DNA of 64,000 nt from the NCBI GenBank assembly GCA_024509875.1, contig JAMPIV010022915.1, positions 62,001 to 126,000 of the forward strand, read 5' to 3'. The first letter of the stretch is position 1; each line of letters begins with the position of its first letter. This document shows, piece after piece, positions 48,563 to 62,318 of the stretch. The DNA comes from Oreohelix idahoensis (Eukaryota; Mollusca; Gastropoda; Stylommatophora; Oreohelicidae). The translations under genes and the position numbers were made by a program. The notes below the pieces were generated by a model that worked only from the letters and a program-made list of their open reading frames with translations, made no database searches and was not told the DNA's origin.

Positions 48563-49572
48563 ACCTACATACATACTTACTTTCACACCTGTATGGACGG
48601 TTTGAATTTTATTTGATGGTTTATTTTAAATTACTTTAAAAAAATATGTTTAAACAAAATTAAATAAGTTAATTTTGATTATCACTTGTGACATAATGTA
48701 AACAAATACCTCGGTTCGTCTCTTGGAAGAGTAGAAGGAACAGCCAATCAGCAACTCACGATTCGCTCAAGATGGCGGGGTTCATTTGCATAATTATTAT
48801 GGAAAAATGGCAGCGAACAAAAGTGTGTTAGGATTGTACAGTTGTAAATTTATTAAAGATAAAAGGATGAGCAGAATGTAATTCTACATCACCATTTCTT
48901 CAAGGAAGAGTAGACGCATGTATGAATATAGTTAGGCATATAGTACTGGTCTGAGACATTGTCGTCTGTCAGCCAGGAATATTATAAGATAAGTGAAACA
49001 ACGCTCATGAACTTTGCGAGCAATTTATATGAATATAGAATTGCGTGATAAACATGACATTTTATCAGAAGTCAGAAATCCAGAACCTACTATCCCAGTG
49101 ACATTTTATAAGTGTAATCATTATTGTGTAAATATACGACATATAAATGTTTTCATTTTCACATTCCAAGATAAGAAGAAGAGAAAAAGAATCAATATAA
49201 GTACATTGATTTTAATTGTATTTTTGGACTTTGTCAATTCCCTACTGTTAAAGTTGAATTTGAATTTGAATTGCATTGTTAACATAGCATAGGGTAACGA
49301 GAAGGCGCTAAAGACTCTTGATCTTCTTATTACAATCCGGACAAGAGATCTTTACAGTCTGACTATCACCTGTGCTTACATACACCAGTGCTCATTTCTG
49401 GGACTGGGGTATATCTTGTAGTTCTTTATTCTTTCTTGAACCATCATAGTCTGTCATCAAGACAACTCAACATCTACCATCTCTTTACATCACTGAATAC
49501 TATAAATGTATGCTGTTATATTACCTTTATAATCGTGTTTGCCTTTAAATTAATACGTAAAGTAACAGTATG
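48563..49572. other. No gene or repeat recognised
   Basis: AT-rich noncoding sequence with only short open frames. Confidence 0.4.
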
Positions 49573-49636
49573 CGAGAGAGAAAGAGAGAAAGAGAGAGAG
49601 ATAGATAGTGAGAGAGAGAAAGAGAGAGAGCGAGGA
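49573..49636. repeat. GA-rich low-complexity tract
   Basis: GAGA repeats with AGAAAG and GATA interruptions. 49690-49870 continues as CTGT/CTAT-rich low complexity. Confidence 0.8.
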
Positions 49637-50179
49637 GGGGCAGAATGTTAGACGATCCTGCGTGCCTAATTCTTAACTCTTTAAAAATCGTGTTCGTTCG
49701 TTCGTTCTGTCCGTGTATCTGCCTCTCTGTCTGCCTGTTATCTATCTATCTGTCTAATCTCTCATTTCTGTCTGTTGTTCGGTCGGTCCGTCTATCTATC
49801 TTCCTGACTGTTCTTGCTGCCTGCTTACTTTGACTGTCAGTGTATCTGTCTATCCGTACGTCTGTTGATCGCCTATTTTGCAATAATGCCAGGGTAAACA
49901 TAATGTCTCCTCTTTATTTTTCTGTCTATTACTTCTCAAATATCAGTGCGACAGACCAGACAATGCTTCACATCAGACAGGCGAATCACCTCAAGTATAA
50001 CACACTTCATGCAATCACCCTGTGAGAGAGCTGCGTTGTTTGCTTTGTAAATGAATTTTTCCATAGGAATGTATTGACAACGTGTACTTTTCACTACAAG
50101 ATGAAGTACCGTTTTATAGTAATCTAGGGGAATGGATGTTTGTGCCATCTCATGTAGGATTATCGTCTACAGTAGTCTA

Positions 50180-50235
50180 TTGCAGTGTTTCTCAAACATT
50201 TGGTCCCAGGATCTGTCACGGTTTGCCTCCCCTTC
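50180..50235 (+). mobile_element. Possible hAT-type terminal fragment
   Basis: CAGTGTTTCTCAAACATTTG followed by CCCAGGATCTGTCACGG-type sequence resembles the terminal inverted repeat of hAT elements (CAG(T/G)G-TTCTCAAAC). No matching opposite end or 8-bp duplication was found, so this is tentative. Confidence 0.3.
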
Positions 50236-50528
50236 GCTCTGCAGTGATGGTCCAACAATGGCCAAAACCTAGAGTATCTAATGTGGGACATCAAAGGTAT
50301 CTACCTTCGCACAAGATTACTCTTGGCAGAGATACAGATAGAAGGATGATGATGCATCTACCTCGTGGGAGTATTCACAAGATATTTCAGAAGTCAAGAA
50401 CAATGCTGAATGTGTCTTAGCAATGTTAAGTTTTATCTGCCCGCCACTTTTATGAAGACATTTTAAATAATTTAATTTAACTAGTACAAGCACCCAGCTG
50501 GATTAACAATAACATTTTTCTTATTATT

Positions 50529-50681
<153 letters not shown>

Positions 50682-50859
50682 CACTCCTATCTATAATAGC
50701 TGAATGAACTATGAATTTGTAAAACAACATACAAGAAATTTAATGATCAATTATTATGTAACATTTAAAAATAAAAAAAGTTAAGTTTAGATGAGATGCA
50801 AAAAAATTTGTTGCTATCGTCATTGATACTTGATAGAAGGTAAATGTTCGTTGCTGTGG

Positions 50860-52200
50860 CCTGTTTAATAGCTGAAAATCTTAGCTGAAAATCGGTGAGT
50901 ACTGCTGCTGTTGTTCGTCAATTCGTCTCTCTGTGATTAGTGGCACGTCCCAAGCGAAGGGTGCAGGGTGTAACCTCTCCTGGTGTCAGTGCTTATTATC
51001 TTCACAGGCCTGTCAGATGAAGCTGTCTAGTGTTGATAATCAGTTTTATGAATCATAGACTCGTATTACGAATGGTCTTGTAGACTCGAACCATGAACTT
51101 TAGAGAAAATGAAAAGAACAAAGGCCTTTGCTAAGTCTTTGTTTTCCTAACATTAAACAAGCGCATTCCCCACTGTCCGTCCACCAGTCTTTTTTTTCTC
51201 TCTGAAGTTTTATCCTCCCTGAGTATATACACCATAACTTAGGGAATATGATGCGAAATCAACATAATCATTAAAGTAATTAAATGGGAAAATGAGACTG
51301 GACAGTGGCCAATACAATGGCTTGTGCCTGAAGGAACATATTTAAGTTTACATATAACTCAAAAATGATAATATAAACTATATACATGCTGATGTAATCA
51401 TCACTCACTCCCTGCTCCATTTGGAGTCTGGGGTTACCTCTGCTTTTGGTTCCCTGGGAGAACTAGCATGAAGCAATCCTCAGCGCTTGCTGAGTTGGTT
51501 TATGAATATACTATTTGCATATGCTGAGGCTGCCACTCTCGTAAATCACTAGCAAGTACAAACATGCCGAATTAGAAATATAAAATATATTTTACAACTT
51601 AACCCAAACTAGTTTGGAACTCTAGACATCTTGCTCAGTAGAATAGTTTTGGTAACTTCTAGTTATAGCCCCTCTGTGACTTTTGTGAGTAGGTTATGTA
51701 AGAGTCGGTTCCGTATTAACAGGTAAATCTTCCTTGCTTTAGTGTTCAAAAGGAGTTCCGATACGTGTTTTGTCCGGTCCTATAAGGTCAGAATCCTAAT
51801 TCTATTATTTTCTGGCTCAGTCCGGGCTGTCTCCTTTGACGATTCTGGAATGCAGTGTGTTTTAGCCTCCGAATTTTCTAGGCTATGTTGCAGTTTTACT
51901 GCCCACGCGTCCACCTGACGTTTCCAACAAAACTTCCAATCAGAATAAATGTTTATTTCTGATTCTCATACGATCCAATCCATGAGCTACAATGTAGTGG
52001 GTCGGGGTGTCAGTTATTTTACTTTCTCCCGCGTGTTTTAAAATATCATTTTAAGATTTAAACACATACCTCATCTTCCATATATGGCCCGACTTCTTAG
52101 ACCTCGTAGATAACCTTTCAATTACGATTTGTAACATCGCCTGCAGATAGTGTTATCGCTAATTTGTCTCTCTGTAATAATTACACAGACCATGTCTTAA
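50860..52200 (+). repeat. Dispersed repeat B, copy 1
   Basis: Collinear over about 1.3 kb with 53560-54900: CAATTCGT near the start, ACTTTAGA-AAA-TGAAAA, GTCATCACTCA, GGAGTCTGGGGT(C/T)ACCTCTGCT, AATC(A/C)TCAGCGCTTGC, TGAATATACT, ACAATGTA then GTGGGT(C/A)GGGGTGT, and TTATCGC(T/C)AAT. Diverged, noncoding; family unknown. A CCCCTGAAGGAGTCTCGGGGATCCCC word lies later at about 52877. Confidence 0.65.
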
Positions 52201-52959
52201 AGGAAGTGAGTTAAGCAATTATCACCAGTACTTTCCTGGTCCCAAAAGGATAAGCTGCAACATATCGTTGCGCCTAGATATTTTTTCCAGACAATATCAG
52301 GTCTTACTTTTGTATTATCCGCCAAGTGTCTGAACGCTTTTGTAGCAAACAGTGCGCCTAGACGAACATGCGTGTCTTGGCAGAAAAGTCAACAATCATT
52401 TTCCCGTTTACCGGAGGAAGCAAATCTGGTTCAACAACTTAAAAGATTATAATTATTCCTTAAGGATGGTCAATTAGCCGTGAAATATCACTATCGCAGT
52501 ATGAACAGAGGTCAACAACTCTAATGCGCGGCGATGACGCAGGTTTAAGTGCGATAAATGAAGAAATAAATGGAGAAAGTAGGAGGGAAAGAAGGAAAGT
52601 AAAAGGACACAACCAACATCTCGTTACAGGATCCATTTACGCACTTAAAAATTATTGAAGACCCATTGGAGATTTTTCTTTATATTACTTAATTACAATT
52701 ACAGACCCCACGGTGTTTTATATTTGGACATATGCCCTAATGTACCTGAGGGTCCCTGTTTCTAGGATGAAAGGTGTGCGGCAAGCCAAAACGAGGTAAA
52801 ATGTTAAATAGTAATTTTGAAGAAAAAAAAGCAAATAACGTCTTAGATTATTCTAAAATGATTTTGGAATCGGGAACCCCTGAAGGAGTCTCGGGGATCC
52901 CCAAGGGTCATGTAATTCTGATGTATTTGATCTTTCTCTATTAGATATTCGATGTTGTA

Positions 52960-53330
52960 AAGTTTAGTGATGATAAACAATAAAAGAACTAACTTTGTGT
53001 GTGTTGGTCAGACCCATACCCAAATTTACCATAATTGTTCACGTTTGTGTGTCTTGTTGTCACATAGCTCTGTGTGTGTGTGTGTGTGTGTCTGTCTGTG
53101 TGTGTGTGTGTGTGTGTTTTTAGGTAACTTGTATTTCTCAATATAAGGGGGTGCAAGATTGTTTCATACTAAAATTATAGTCGTATAGATAGGCTGGACT
53201 AGAGAAACTATTCAGTCCAGAGACAGATTTTCTCCTTAACTATTCACTCGTGAAAAATCTATTTCTTACACCTTTACTTCTCACGTGTTATCACATCTCC
53301 TATATTCAGGCGGGACCTTACATAACTTTG
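52960..53330 (-). repeat. Dispersed repeat A, copy 3 (inverted)
   Basis: Reverse complement of 30262-30720, including the internal CA/TG tract (TG run 53071-53117 here) and the CCAGCCTATCTA...CGACTATAATT block. Confidence 0.7.
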
Positions 53331-53559
53331 AAACCTATCTAAGCACGACACGTTTGCTTCATACATATAAAAACACTGAAACGACTATGATTGTTTAGTT
53401 TTAAAACAACTTGCAACAATTTTAATAATGAATTAGTCTTGAACAGTTAAAATAAATATTAAAAGATTGGTGAAATTTAGATAAAAGTTTTCGTCACGGA
53501 GACGTGGGTACGGATTTATCAAAAGTCCGTTGCTTTCGCCTATTTTACAAGAAACTTAA

Positions 53560-54900
53560 CTCTAGCTGCTGAGTCCTGCAGCTGTGGTTCATCAATTCGT
53601 GATGCCGAAAGCCTTCTCCACTCTCGCTTCCACTGTAGGCGGTTAGGGTGGATGCTTTTCTCTCACACTAGCTTGTAACCACAAACTTTAGAAAAATTGA
53701 AAAACAAATGCCTTCTGCTAAGCACATTTGTTTGGAGTACTCTAACAGGCTCACGTTCCCGTTGTCCACCCACCAATGTTAAACTCTCATAAGAATTTAA
53801 TTGTCGAACACGCACAACGTAACTCCGAGAAGAAGGTTAAAATTCACCAATATTACTCTGAGGATTAACGGGTAAAATGTGTCTGGACAATGAGAATATG
53901 ATTTGTGCCTGAATTAACATTAACAAGTTACATAAATCTCACAAAATGATATGCTACACTTGAGGCACATATGATGTAGTCATCACTCATCACATCTCCA
54001 GCCGGAGTCTGGGGTCACCTCTGCTGTCGGGTTTTCCCGCACGACTAGCAAGAAACAATCATCAGCGCTTGCGGTAGTGGTTCATGAATATACTCTTTTC
54101 GTGTGTGGAGGTTGCCAGCCTCATATATAACCACTTAGCAAGAAACCTGTACAATTTACATTAGTAAATAAATTGTTTACACTTACCCCAAATACACAAT
54201 TTCCTTGCACAGATTTAGACTGGACACAGCTCTGAATTAGATGCTTCGAAATCACTGTCTGGGAAATTACAGTTAATTCCTCTGATGGCGGGTGTTCTGC
54301 AAAATCACTGGCCTGGGAAAACTTTTGTTTTATTCCTCTAAGACTTGTGATCAAATTCCTAAGTTTCCAGTCTTGTATTAAAAAATTCGAGTTTACTTGT
54401 AAATTCCTAAGTAGCCCAATACTCCATCTGATACTTATAGTTGCGGAATTTCTAAGTCCAATGTCTCCTTTTTCTTTCTGGCTTTTAGGAGTCTCTATTG
54501 TGACGTTTGCGCTGAAATGTATGCTGTGACTCCGATTTTACTACATAATATCTCCCAATCCTCAGTTCAAATTCCATCTGTGTTTCCGCCTAATTTTCCA
54601 AGGAGATACAATGTAAATTCCGACCTCTCAAATCAACCAATCCAATCGAATCTCGTTCAGCACTACGTGGGTAGGGGTGTTTCAAATTAAAAAAAAATAC
54701 TGTCACGTGTTTCAAAATATTAAATTTAATATCAACGCGTGACCTCTTCATATCGTTGCGTCAGACTTCCGCCGGCATCTTTTGCTCAACTCATAAACAC
54801 TTCTGTGAACTCATTTGATGTCCAGATGCTACTTATCGCCAATATTGTCTCTCCAGACAGATTATCGTGATAATCACAGACAGAGATGGTCCCATGAAAC
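53560..54900 (+). repeat. Dispersed repeat B, copy 2
   Basis: See copy 1 at 50860-52200; the shared blocks occur in the same order and spacing. 54900-55765 holds nothing I can assign. Confidence 0.65.
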
Positions 54901-55767
54901 GATAAACGCATCTACCACCTGGGTAATCTTCCCACCTCAGACAGCTATCTCAGACAGACAATATTGTCTTCTATAGATGATATGGCGAGGCCATCTTTTC
55001 ATGATAATGAATCTCGCTCACTGACCGGTGATAATGACTGGGTATTGTTACGATAATACCCCAGTTCACCTGGCGGAACGTAAATAAGTCTGAGCAGTGG
55101 TAAACTAGATAAAGACAGTCCCATAGCAAATGCTTTCGTAAGGGAGTGGAGTGTTAGAGACTTCACCCTACTGATCCAGCATAGAGAGTAAATAATGGTG
55201 CATAAAATATGCCACATAATAATGACAGGGGAGAGGAAAATAAGAAAATATCACTCGCACGGGAATGTATTGCAATCCTGCCAGAGTGGACTTGAGATCG
55301 CACAACCGTATCGTCACAGTCCGGTAATAAAAGTAATGCCTATGGTTATTGACGTGTCAGTAAGAAATAGTATATAATGTATAAGTACGAAGTTCGGTGA
55401 ACGTAGGTCATAATTTTCGTCATGTCTACAGTTATTATTCATAATCATATTATTTAAAATAGTAAGAGACCTTACTTTTAAAACATTAGAAAAACAAAAT
55501 AAAAAGATAGTTCTAGTTTGTGTTCATTGTAGTTGTATTTTAGTTCCACTAGTATATTTTCATTTCGGTGATCTTATATTTTAATTTATCCTTTATTTCG
55601 CATATTTACATTACATTTGTTTGCCCTGTATGCTTTCGTGAATGGTGTTATTAGTTTTGGTGCATTCGCTTTAGAGTACATTTATTTTATTTACGTTTGT
55701 ATGTCTTTTGTTTGGCCAACTGGATGACGAAAGGTTTTTTTTCCGAAACATTCAGTGTTACTATTCA

Positions 55768-56022
55768 TCATCATCATCATAATTGTCCTTTGCGCTTCCT
55801 ATTGAGCACGGAGCCACTAAGGTAACAGGCGATCTTGCAGGAAGCTAACATCAAGAATTCAAATATTCTTGCAATGGTTGCTTCTATGGAAATTAGTTTG
55901 ACATGATGAGGTTTCCAACCCCATGCCCAACCTCATATTAGTTGCCTTGTACGACATGCCTGAGGTTGCACTAGTTCAACTCCGTCTTTTATGTCTTTCC
56001 GGAGACCCACGGAACTACACGA
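55768..56022 (+). repeat. Dispersed repeat E, copy 2
   Basis: Starts with (CAT)n and aligns with 28575-28820. An open frame at 55923-56120 crosses the repeat end and is not convincing as a gene. 56023-56612 holds nothing assignable. Confidence 0.6.
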
Positions 56023-56612
56023 AGTTACAATCTGTTGCTGACGACGTATTACAATTTCTACAATTGTTCCCTACTGTTCATCTTAAGAACAAAAAATGTC
56101 TGCCCAAATACTTGAATTAATTGACACTGTAAATTCTGTCGTCGTTAATAGTTATCAGGAGTTCACTTTGTCTATAGACAACCTTTATGGCTTGCACCTT
56201 CTAGTGTGTATGTTCGCGTCACGTTTGTTACAGCTGCCTTCTGGGACGTTTCCTGCTGCTGATCCAGTGCGGCATTAATGAGGCAGTTATCATCAACAAA
56301 ATGCAAATAGTTGATGTTTCTTGGATGCGAGTCAGCTATCTGGGTGTCCTCATCCTTATAGATAATAAATACAAGAAGTCATATCTTCTCGTGACATTCC
56401 GGACAAGCCTGTCATAACATTAGTTTACCTTTCGACGGTCTGGAATTCCGTTGTAGAGCTCTGCTGTTATGCAAAACTCCATACAATTGATCTCTGTTAT
56501 GACGAGCCAATTTCATTTCACGATCTGAAACAACAAAATTTACTTTTTTCTAATATTCAGCTGTCTCTTGTCAAAGTTTTCTTAATGTGTTTATGACAAT
56601 ATTTCCTTCAAC

Positions 56613-57016
56613 TTTGTGTTCTGAGGCCAAGTTATATCTTTATGTCTTGAGGCTAAGTTATATCGTTGTGTCCTGAAACCAAGATATATCGTGGTGTCTT
56701 GAGACCAAGTTATATCGTTGTCTTGTGAGACCAAGTTTTATCTTTGTGTCTTTATGCCAATTTATATCGTTGTGTCTTGAGGCCAAGTAATATCGTTGTG
56801 TCCTGAGACCAAGTTATATCTTTGTGTCCTGAGACCAAGTTATATCGTTGTGTCCCGAGACCAATTTATATCGTTGTATCTTAAGACCAAGTTATATCGT
56901 TGTGTCTTGATATCAAGTTATATCTTTGTGTCTTGAGGCCAAGTTATATCGTTGTGTCTTGAGGCCAAATAATATCGTTTTGTCCTGAGACCAAGTTATA
57001 TCTTTGTTTCCAGAAG
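56613..57016. repeat. 26-bp minisatellite, about 15 copies
   Basis: Unit approximately GTGTCTTGAGGCCAAGTTATATCGTT written with variation (CTT/CCT, AGG/AGA, CGTT/CTTT). Copies differ by 1-4 bases, so the array is of moderate age. The open frame on the minus strand here is a by-product of a unit with few stops. Confidence 0.9.
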
Positions 57017-57299
57017 CCAAGCTTACATGTATCTCATATATTGATAATATTTGGCAGCCGTTTAATCTGTCTACCAAAATGTAGTTTGTCTGTTTAATTC
57101 CCACCTTCACGTGTGTGTTACTAAGACTCGAAAAGGGAGCACATAATAATAACACTGTATCCTTCCGTGCATGTCGATAAAGGCGACTAAGAAAGGTTGG
57201 ACATGGGACCGGCTACTCCATCCAGTAAAAATGTTAAGCCACAAAAAACCTCAACAAACGAAATGGATATGTCGACTGAGGAAAATAAAACCTAGTCAG

Positions 57300-57545
57300 T
57301 GAAGAAAAAAGAAAATCATCTGGCAGGGATCAATATGATGCAACCAAGAGACAGCCGAAAGTGTATGGGTTGCTGACTCGCCTTTTTACAGCAGATATAG
57401 ATCGAAAAACACAAGAACTGGAGACATAAGTCAAGATAACTAGATAGACATGGAAAGACCTTGAACTGATGGCACGTGACGGGAGGATTTAGCCTACGTT
57501 TCGTTGAAGGCCTATGCTCCTTGGGGAGATGCAAGGTAATGAATG
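57300..57545 (+). pseudogene. Degraded LINE 3' end
   Basis: Resembles the 3' coding end and UTR of the class at 18090-18411: AAAACACAAGAACTGGAGACA, a GACCTTGAACTGATGGCACGTGAC stretch, GTTGAAGGCCTATGCTCCTTGGGG. Heavily mutated; coding frame not continuous. Preceded at 57163-57200 by an inverted piece resembling repeat E. Confidence 0.55.
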
Positions 57546-58002
57546 ACCCCACCCCCTCCGCACCTCACCCTGGATAAACCCAGAAAACAGAATTTCTATG
57601 CATGCTTAAGTCTGTTTAAAAAAAAAAATCATTATCGTATGTTATTTTTTTGTTTAAAATCTTATTTTTTCTTGCGACTTAAATACTTTAGTTATTAAAT
57701 TTGCTGTTCTTTCTTAACCGGCAAGGGAGGAATTATGTGATTATTTTATTGATCATCAGCTCTTTTCTTCACGCTTCACTTCATAATCATTTACATTTCT
57801 TTATTTGCGATGCAGTCTTCTGTAATTCTTCGGACAAACGATATAATATCGTTCTGGTGAATAATTTAGTTGATAAATCGTACCTCAGTGTTTCAGGGTT
57901 TTCGACTTATTTTTGAAGCTATTTGAGAGTATAGAATAAACCAGCTACAAATTAAAAGAGGTAATTGTCGATGAAGGCTATGTACAGTAGTTGCGGGGAG
58001 AG

Positions 58003-58345
58003 CACTGTCACGAGTGGTTTTCAGAGTCTGTCTGAGACAAGACAAATAGTCTGAGTAAAGTCTGAGACAAGACAAAAATCTGAATGAGGACTGAGACGAT
58101 AGATGAGTTATGGTGTTGAATGTAGAAGGAGTGAATTATAGCTATCAAGAGTAAAAGATCAGATAATGACTCCCCACCTGCCACTCAATGACTATGTTTC
58201 TAAGCTACTTTCACTCCGCCTCTCTCTCTCTGCTAAGAGTAAGGAACAGTGCACGTTAGTGACTCCACAAATAATCAAGTACAAGTACAGATAGAAAAGT
58301 ATTCTGATCCACGATTAGAGGTCTAATTTATTAACAAAAAAACTA
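58003..58345 (+). repeat. Dispersed repeat C, copy 2
   Basis: Collinear with 33366-33690; starts TGTCACGAGTGG. The following 58346-60990 is noncoding to my eye; part may be the rest of this repeat. Confidence 0.55.
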
Positions 58346-60994
58346 TGGCAAACAAGAAAATGTCTAATCACAAACCATCAAATCATTACAAAATGCATTA
58401 ACAAATAATCTAGTGAGAGACAAACAATGCTCGTAATAATTAATTAGAATCATAAGGATAATCAGCCTAGATTCAAACTCTCACTATTATTGGGCTAAAT
58501 ATTCTACTACTCCTTCTGCAGGGAACACTGAAATAAAGAAGTCCCTACATACACCCACTTATCCCGCTGACTTCTTCTGGTCAGCAACACAGCTGTTTAA
58601 TCCTACTAAATGACCCTTTCCCGCAGTTACTTCAAGCTCTCCCCTCACAGTCATTTACCTGATTCCAACTTCGTCCTTCTTCGTCGGCACACTTGTGTTT
58701 ATATTTCGCTTGGATTACAGCTGTTGGCGGATCGCAGACGGAGAGGTGGTAACCCTCTCCTCTCCCTATGTTGCTGACAAATCCGTGTGGAAAAGAACCC
58801 AATCTACAACTCCACCACAAAAAGAATTTTCAGGACAAATGTTAAGTCCTCATGATATATTGGTGTGCTTTAAATCCAGGATCTAAAGGGGTGGCGATGA
58901 AGGCACTCAAGATTACATATGCGTTGGAGATAATAAATCCACTATTTACGCAGGCCTGCCATTGCTGTGACTGTGCGTGATAATTTGGATGAAGTAGAGC
59001 TGGCGATGGCTACAAGATGTTAGAACGTGCGATAATGCGTAGCTCTATGAATTTGATGACAGTGGAGCATGGGCGCTTCAATTACTTTGCGGGGGTGGCG
59101 TAAAATTCCCAGGACAGGAAATCACACGAATTTATCTGTAGTAGGGTGTCGGGAAAATAAACAACTATAGTTGGTGGGAACACCTCAGTGTAAAAGGTTA
59201 GCAGCTTTTTGCGGCCTTTGCATGAAGGCAATACCAACCGATGGTTCAGAGGTCCCTTAACTCAGTCGGAGTTAACCGGTTCTCGCTGAAATGAAATCAT
59301 ATTTAAAAATCTATGAACACCTACCCAACATAAATGTTACAACATCGATAAACAAAACAATTGCATAAACAGATACAGATTAACTTATTACAACCATTCC
59401 CATCCCAAGCGGTTCTTGCTGCTGACCTGATCCCGCAGTTTATCTCTCTCTCTCTCTCCTTCCCTTCTCACTAACCGTTTACTAGACGAGCGAGCGGGTG
59501 GGTGCCTGGGCGGGCCTATATGATAAACTCGCAACTTGCGCAGTCAGTGGTTACCCACGGCTGGCGTGGCGGGTTTTGGTATGTAAACATTCCTGCCTCA
59601 TCTACCTGGTGCGGAACTGACCTTAAAACATATCTGCCAGTTCTGTCTCACACAGGAGTCTAAATGAAATCGCAAGGCCCGTCTAAGGTTATCTCACTGG
59701 GCTGCGACACGCTTAATACTATCATATTTACATGTACTCCGTATGACAACAATATAAGGCAACTCTGGGTAAATCTCTAAATGAGTTAAAGTATCTATAC
59801 AGTAGACAAGTAATCAAATAACATAAAGTTACATCTTGTGAAAGCATTTACAGAGATTCGCCGTGGAGGCCAGAAAAAAAAGGAACTCGCTAATGGTTAC
59901 ACTCTGTGTTAAAACGAATTCCCTCCACATACCAATCAGTTGTATAGTTACTGTCAGAGATTGGATTGGGGTGACCCCTTCTTTTTCCTAATCTCTGTTT
60001 CACTATGGCAGGAATCGGTACATTTGTGGTACGGATTTTATTGCGTGCTTTCAATTGTCGCACTTTCTTTCTTTCTCTGCTAAGTAGCAGATATTTTGTA
60101 TCTACATTCTTTCGCTACTGTCAGTATATTGTGTCTTGTCTGTTTATCTGACACTCCTGGTGGATGATAATACTAAACATTTGCAGGGGCGGCTGAGAGA
60201 ACATTATCGACAACCAAGTTGGTTAATCGCAGGCGCGGCCGATATTAGTACACAGATTAACACGTACATCGTCAAGAACAATCTGCTTAACAACTGATAA
60301 GACACGGGTGCGTCTCCGTCAAGGTTGTAAAGAGACGGATTTTGTGTGCTTAAGCAACAGATAAGACATTACTTTAGCGAAAGTAATAATTTGTTACATC
60401 TTATACACAATATCGTCTGAGGTTTCCGATATGGCTGTAAGTTCGCCTGCCGTAATCGAATGTTTACAGCCCATTTTAAGAAAAGCAATGTTTGAAATTT
60501 TGCACTAGATGAGTCATGCAAAATATTCAAATCAGATTGAGCCCCATAACAATCAGAGTGGGGTAAGACAGTGAATTTAACCTGGCACATTTTAGTGGAT
60601 TTTTTCACTGTGAGATTCATTCTTGCCAAAGACACCAGAAGTGCCAGTTAGAATTCAGAATTTCCATTTATCAGAACGGACACCATTTATTGGAGTATTC
60701 ATCAGGACTTACAATTCAGTCCAGGAAATCTCTATCATTTTAATAAGGAAAGCCTCTGTCTGAGGAAACTGAAGGAAACACACGGAGTCAGAAATGGAAT
60801 TAAAGTTTAAATTAACGACCCCAAGTACATGTGTAATAAGGCAACTGCCAGTGCCTTTTATTCATCTGAGCAAAAAGTTTGTGAGTCAAGATTGGCGTTA
60901 GTTGTGATTTTATATTCTATATTTTATTACTAACATATGAACTAACATATATATGAATATTACCATTTGAATTTTAATATGTGAAAATCGCTAA

Positions 60995-61160
60995 TGGATG
61001 TCCCAGTCATTTGAGGCTGGCAACCTCAGCGTGTAGAATGATGATTCAGGAACCACCACTGCACCGGCTGGTGACTGCTTTATTGCTAGTTTCTTACAGA
61101 GAACTAAACGCATAAAGAGTCCCATGTTCCATACGGAGCAGGGAGGGAAGAATTGAAAGA
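60995..61160 (-). repeat. Fragment of dispersed repeat B, inverted
   Basis: GTCATTTGAGGCTGGCAACCTCAGC, AACCACCACTGCACCGGC, GCTAGTTTCTTAC and GGAGCAGGGAGG correspond, reversed, to the AGCAAGAAAC...GGTTGCCAGCCTCA part of repeat B near 54040-54125 and 51400-51530. Confidence 0.5.
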
Positions 61161-62028
61161 AATGATGTATATTCTAAGTATAATACTTACAGTGTCAAAC
61201 CAGTGTAAATGTCGATGTTAACATATGCACTTTAAAATTCATTGAAGTTTCAAGCTTTTCAAATAAGTGTAAGAATACATGAAAAATATATTCAATTTAT
61301 ATTGTGAACTCTTTTCAATCAGTGAAAATGTAAACATATTCTATCTGAACTATTAACCTTTTCATTTAAATGTAATGTGAAGCTAAAGCTATTCAATTTA
61401 AATGTAAAAGAAAGGTTTATCCCGAGGGATTAAATTTAATTCTCATCAAGGGTAAATTCTGAGATAAATGGAATGGTAGAATAGAAGAAAGGGGACACAT
61501 AAGTATGTGTCGGGAAACGCAATACTCAAAAGAGCGTTTCGTTTCTATTCTTTACCATAGTTATTGGTGGTACCAGCAGAAAGTACTATCTCTGGAACAA
61601 GAAGGGACAAGTAGCCTACGCTTTAAGACGAAGGACCAACTTTGTAGAATCTCCTTGACATTTCTGGAAAACGAACTACACCCGACAACCTTGACCAACG
61701 ACGAGTGTGAGCAGTGTAAACAGAACCAACCCATCAGAAGGAGCAGAACCGTCATTGGCAGCTAAGTTCAATATATGCTGCTACTTGAACTTCTTATAAA
61801 AAACAATTTACCTCCTATCACGACCGTGATGATAACTTTTCTTGATCCATAACTATTCAAATACTTTCAAACTGTTAAAACTTAAGTGATTATTTAATTT
61901 TGTTATTTGTTATTTTACAAATTTAACTTCGATTTAATCATTTTAAAGTTACTGCATATTTTGTCTCAGTCAATTTACTACACACACTCTAAACAGAGCT
62001 ATACCAGAATAATAAGAATTCCACTGAG

Positions 62029-62318
62029 TTAATCAGAGGTGGGGGCTTAACGAGCTAAAACTAATCATTGCTTGATTCTTCACAAAAGTTGTCGGCAGAT
62101 TCTAGAATTAACGTGCTCAGCCAAATGCAGCATTGTTTTCGCTTACCTGAATATCTAGTGAACATTTATTTGTGGTAGAAGCATCATTAGCCTTCTATCT
62201 ACAACTCTACCAAGAGTAATGTTGTGCGAAGGTAGACACCTTTGAAACCCATATTAGATACTCTTGAGTTTTGGCCACTGCTGGACCACTACTGCAAAGA
62301 AGGGGAGGCAATACCGTC
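62029..62318 (+). repeat. Diverged duplication, unit 1
   Basis: Matches 62763-63054: GCAGCATTGTT, TCTATCTACAACTCT(A/G)CCAAGAGTAAT, TTGTGCGAAGGTAGACACCTTTGAA, TAGATACTCTTGAGTTTTGG, CCACTACTGCA and GGGGAGGCAA, same order. Period about 735 bp. Noncoding. Confidence 0.85.

Noticed and set aside
52870..52915. Possible hAT 3' end partnering 50180
   Set aside because: GGAACCCCTGAAGGAGTCTC resembles hAT subterminal sequence, but no GTTTGAGAAACACTG-like end or 8-bp duplication follows.
61505..61765. Open frame of 86 residues with several Cys
   Set aside because: No domain recognised, no supporting neighbours; possible relic of an element I cannot name.
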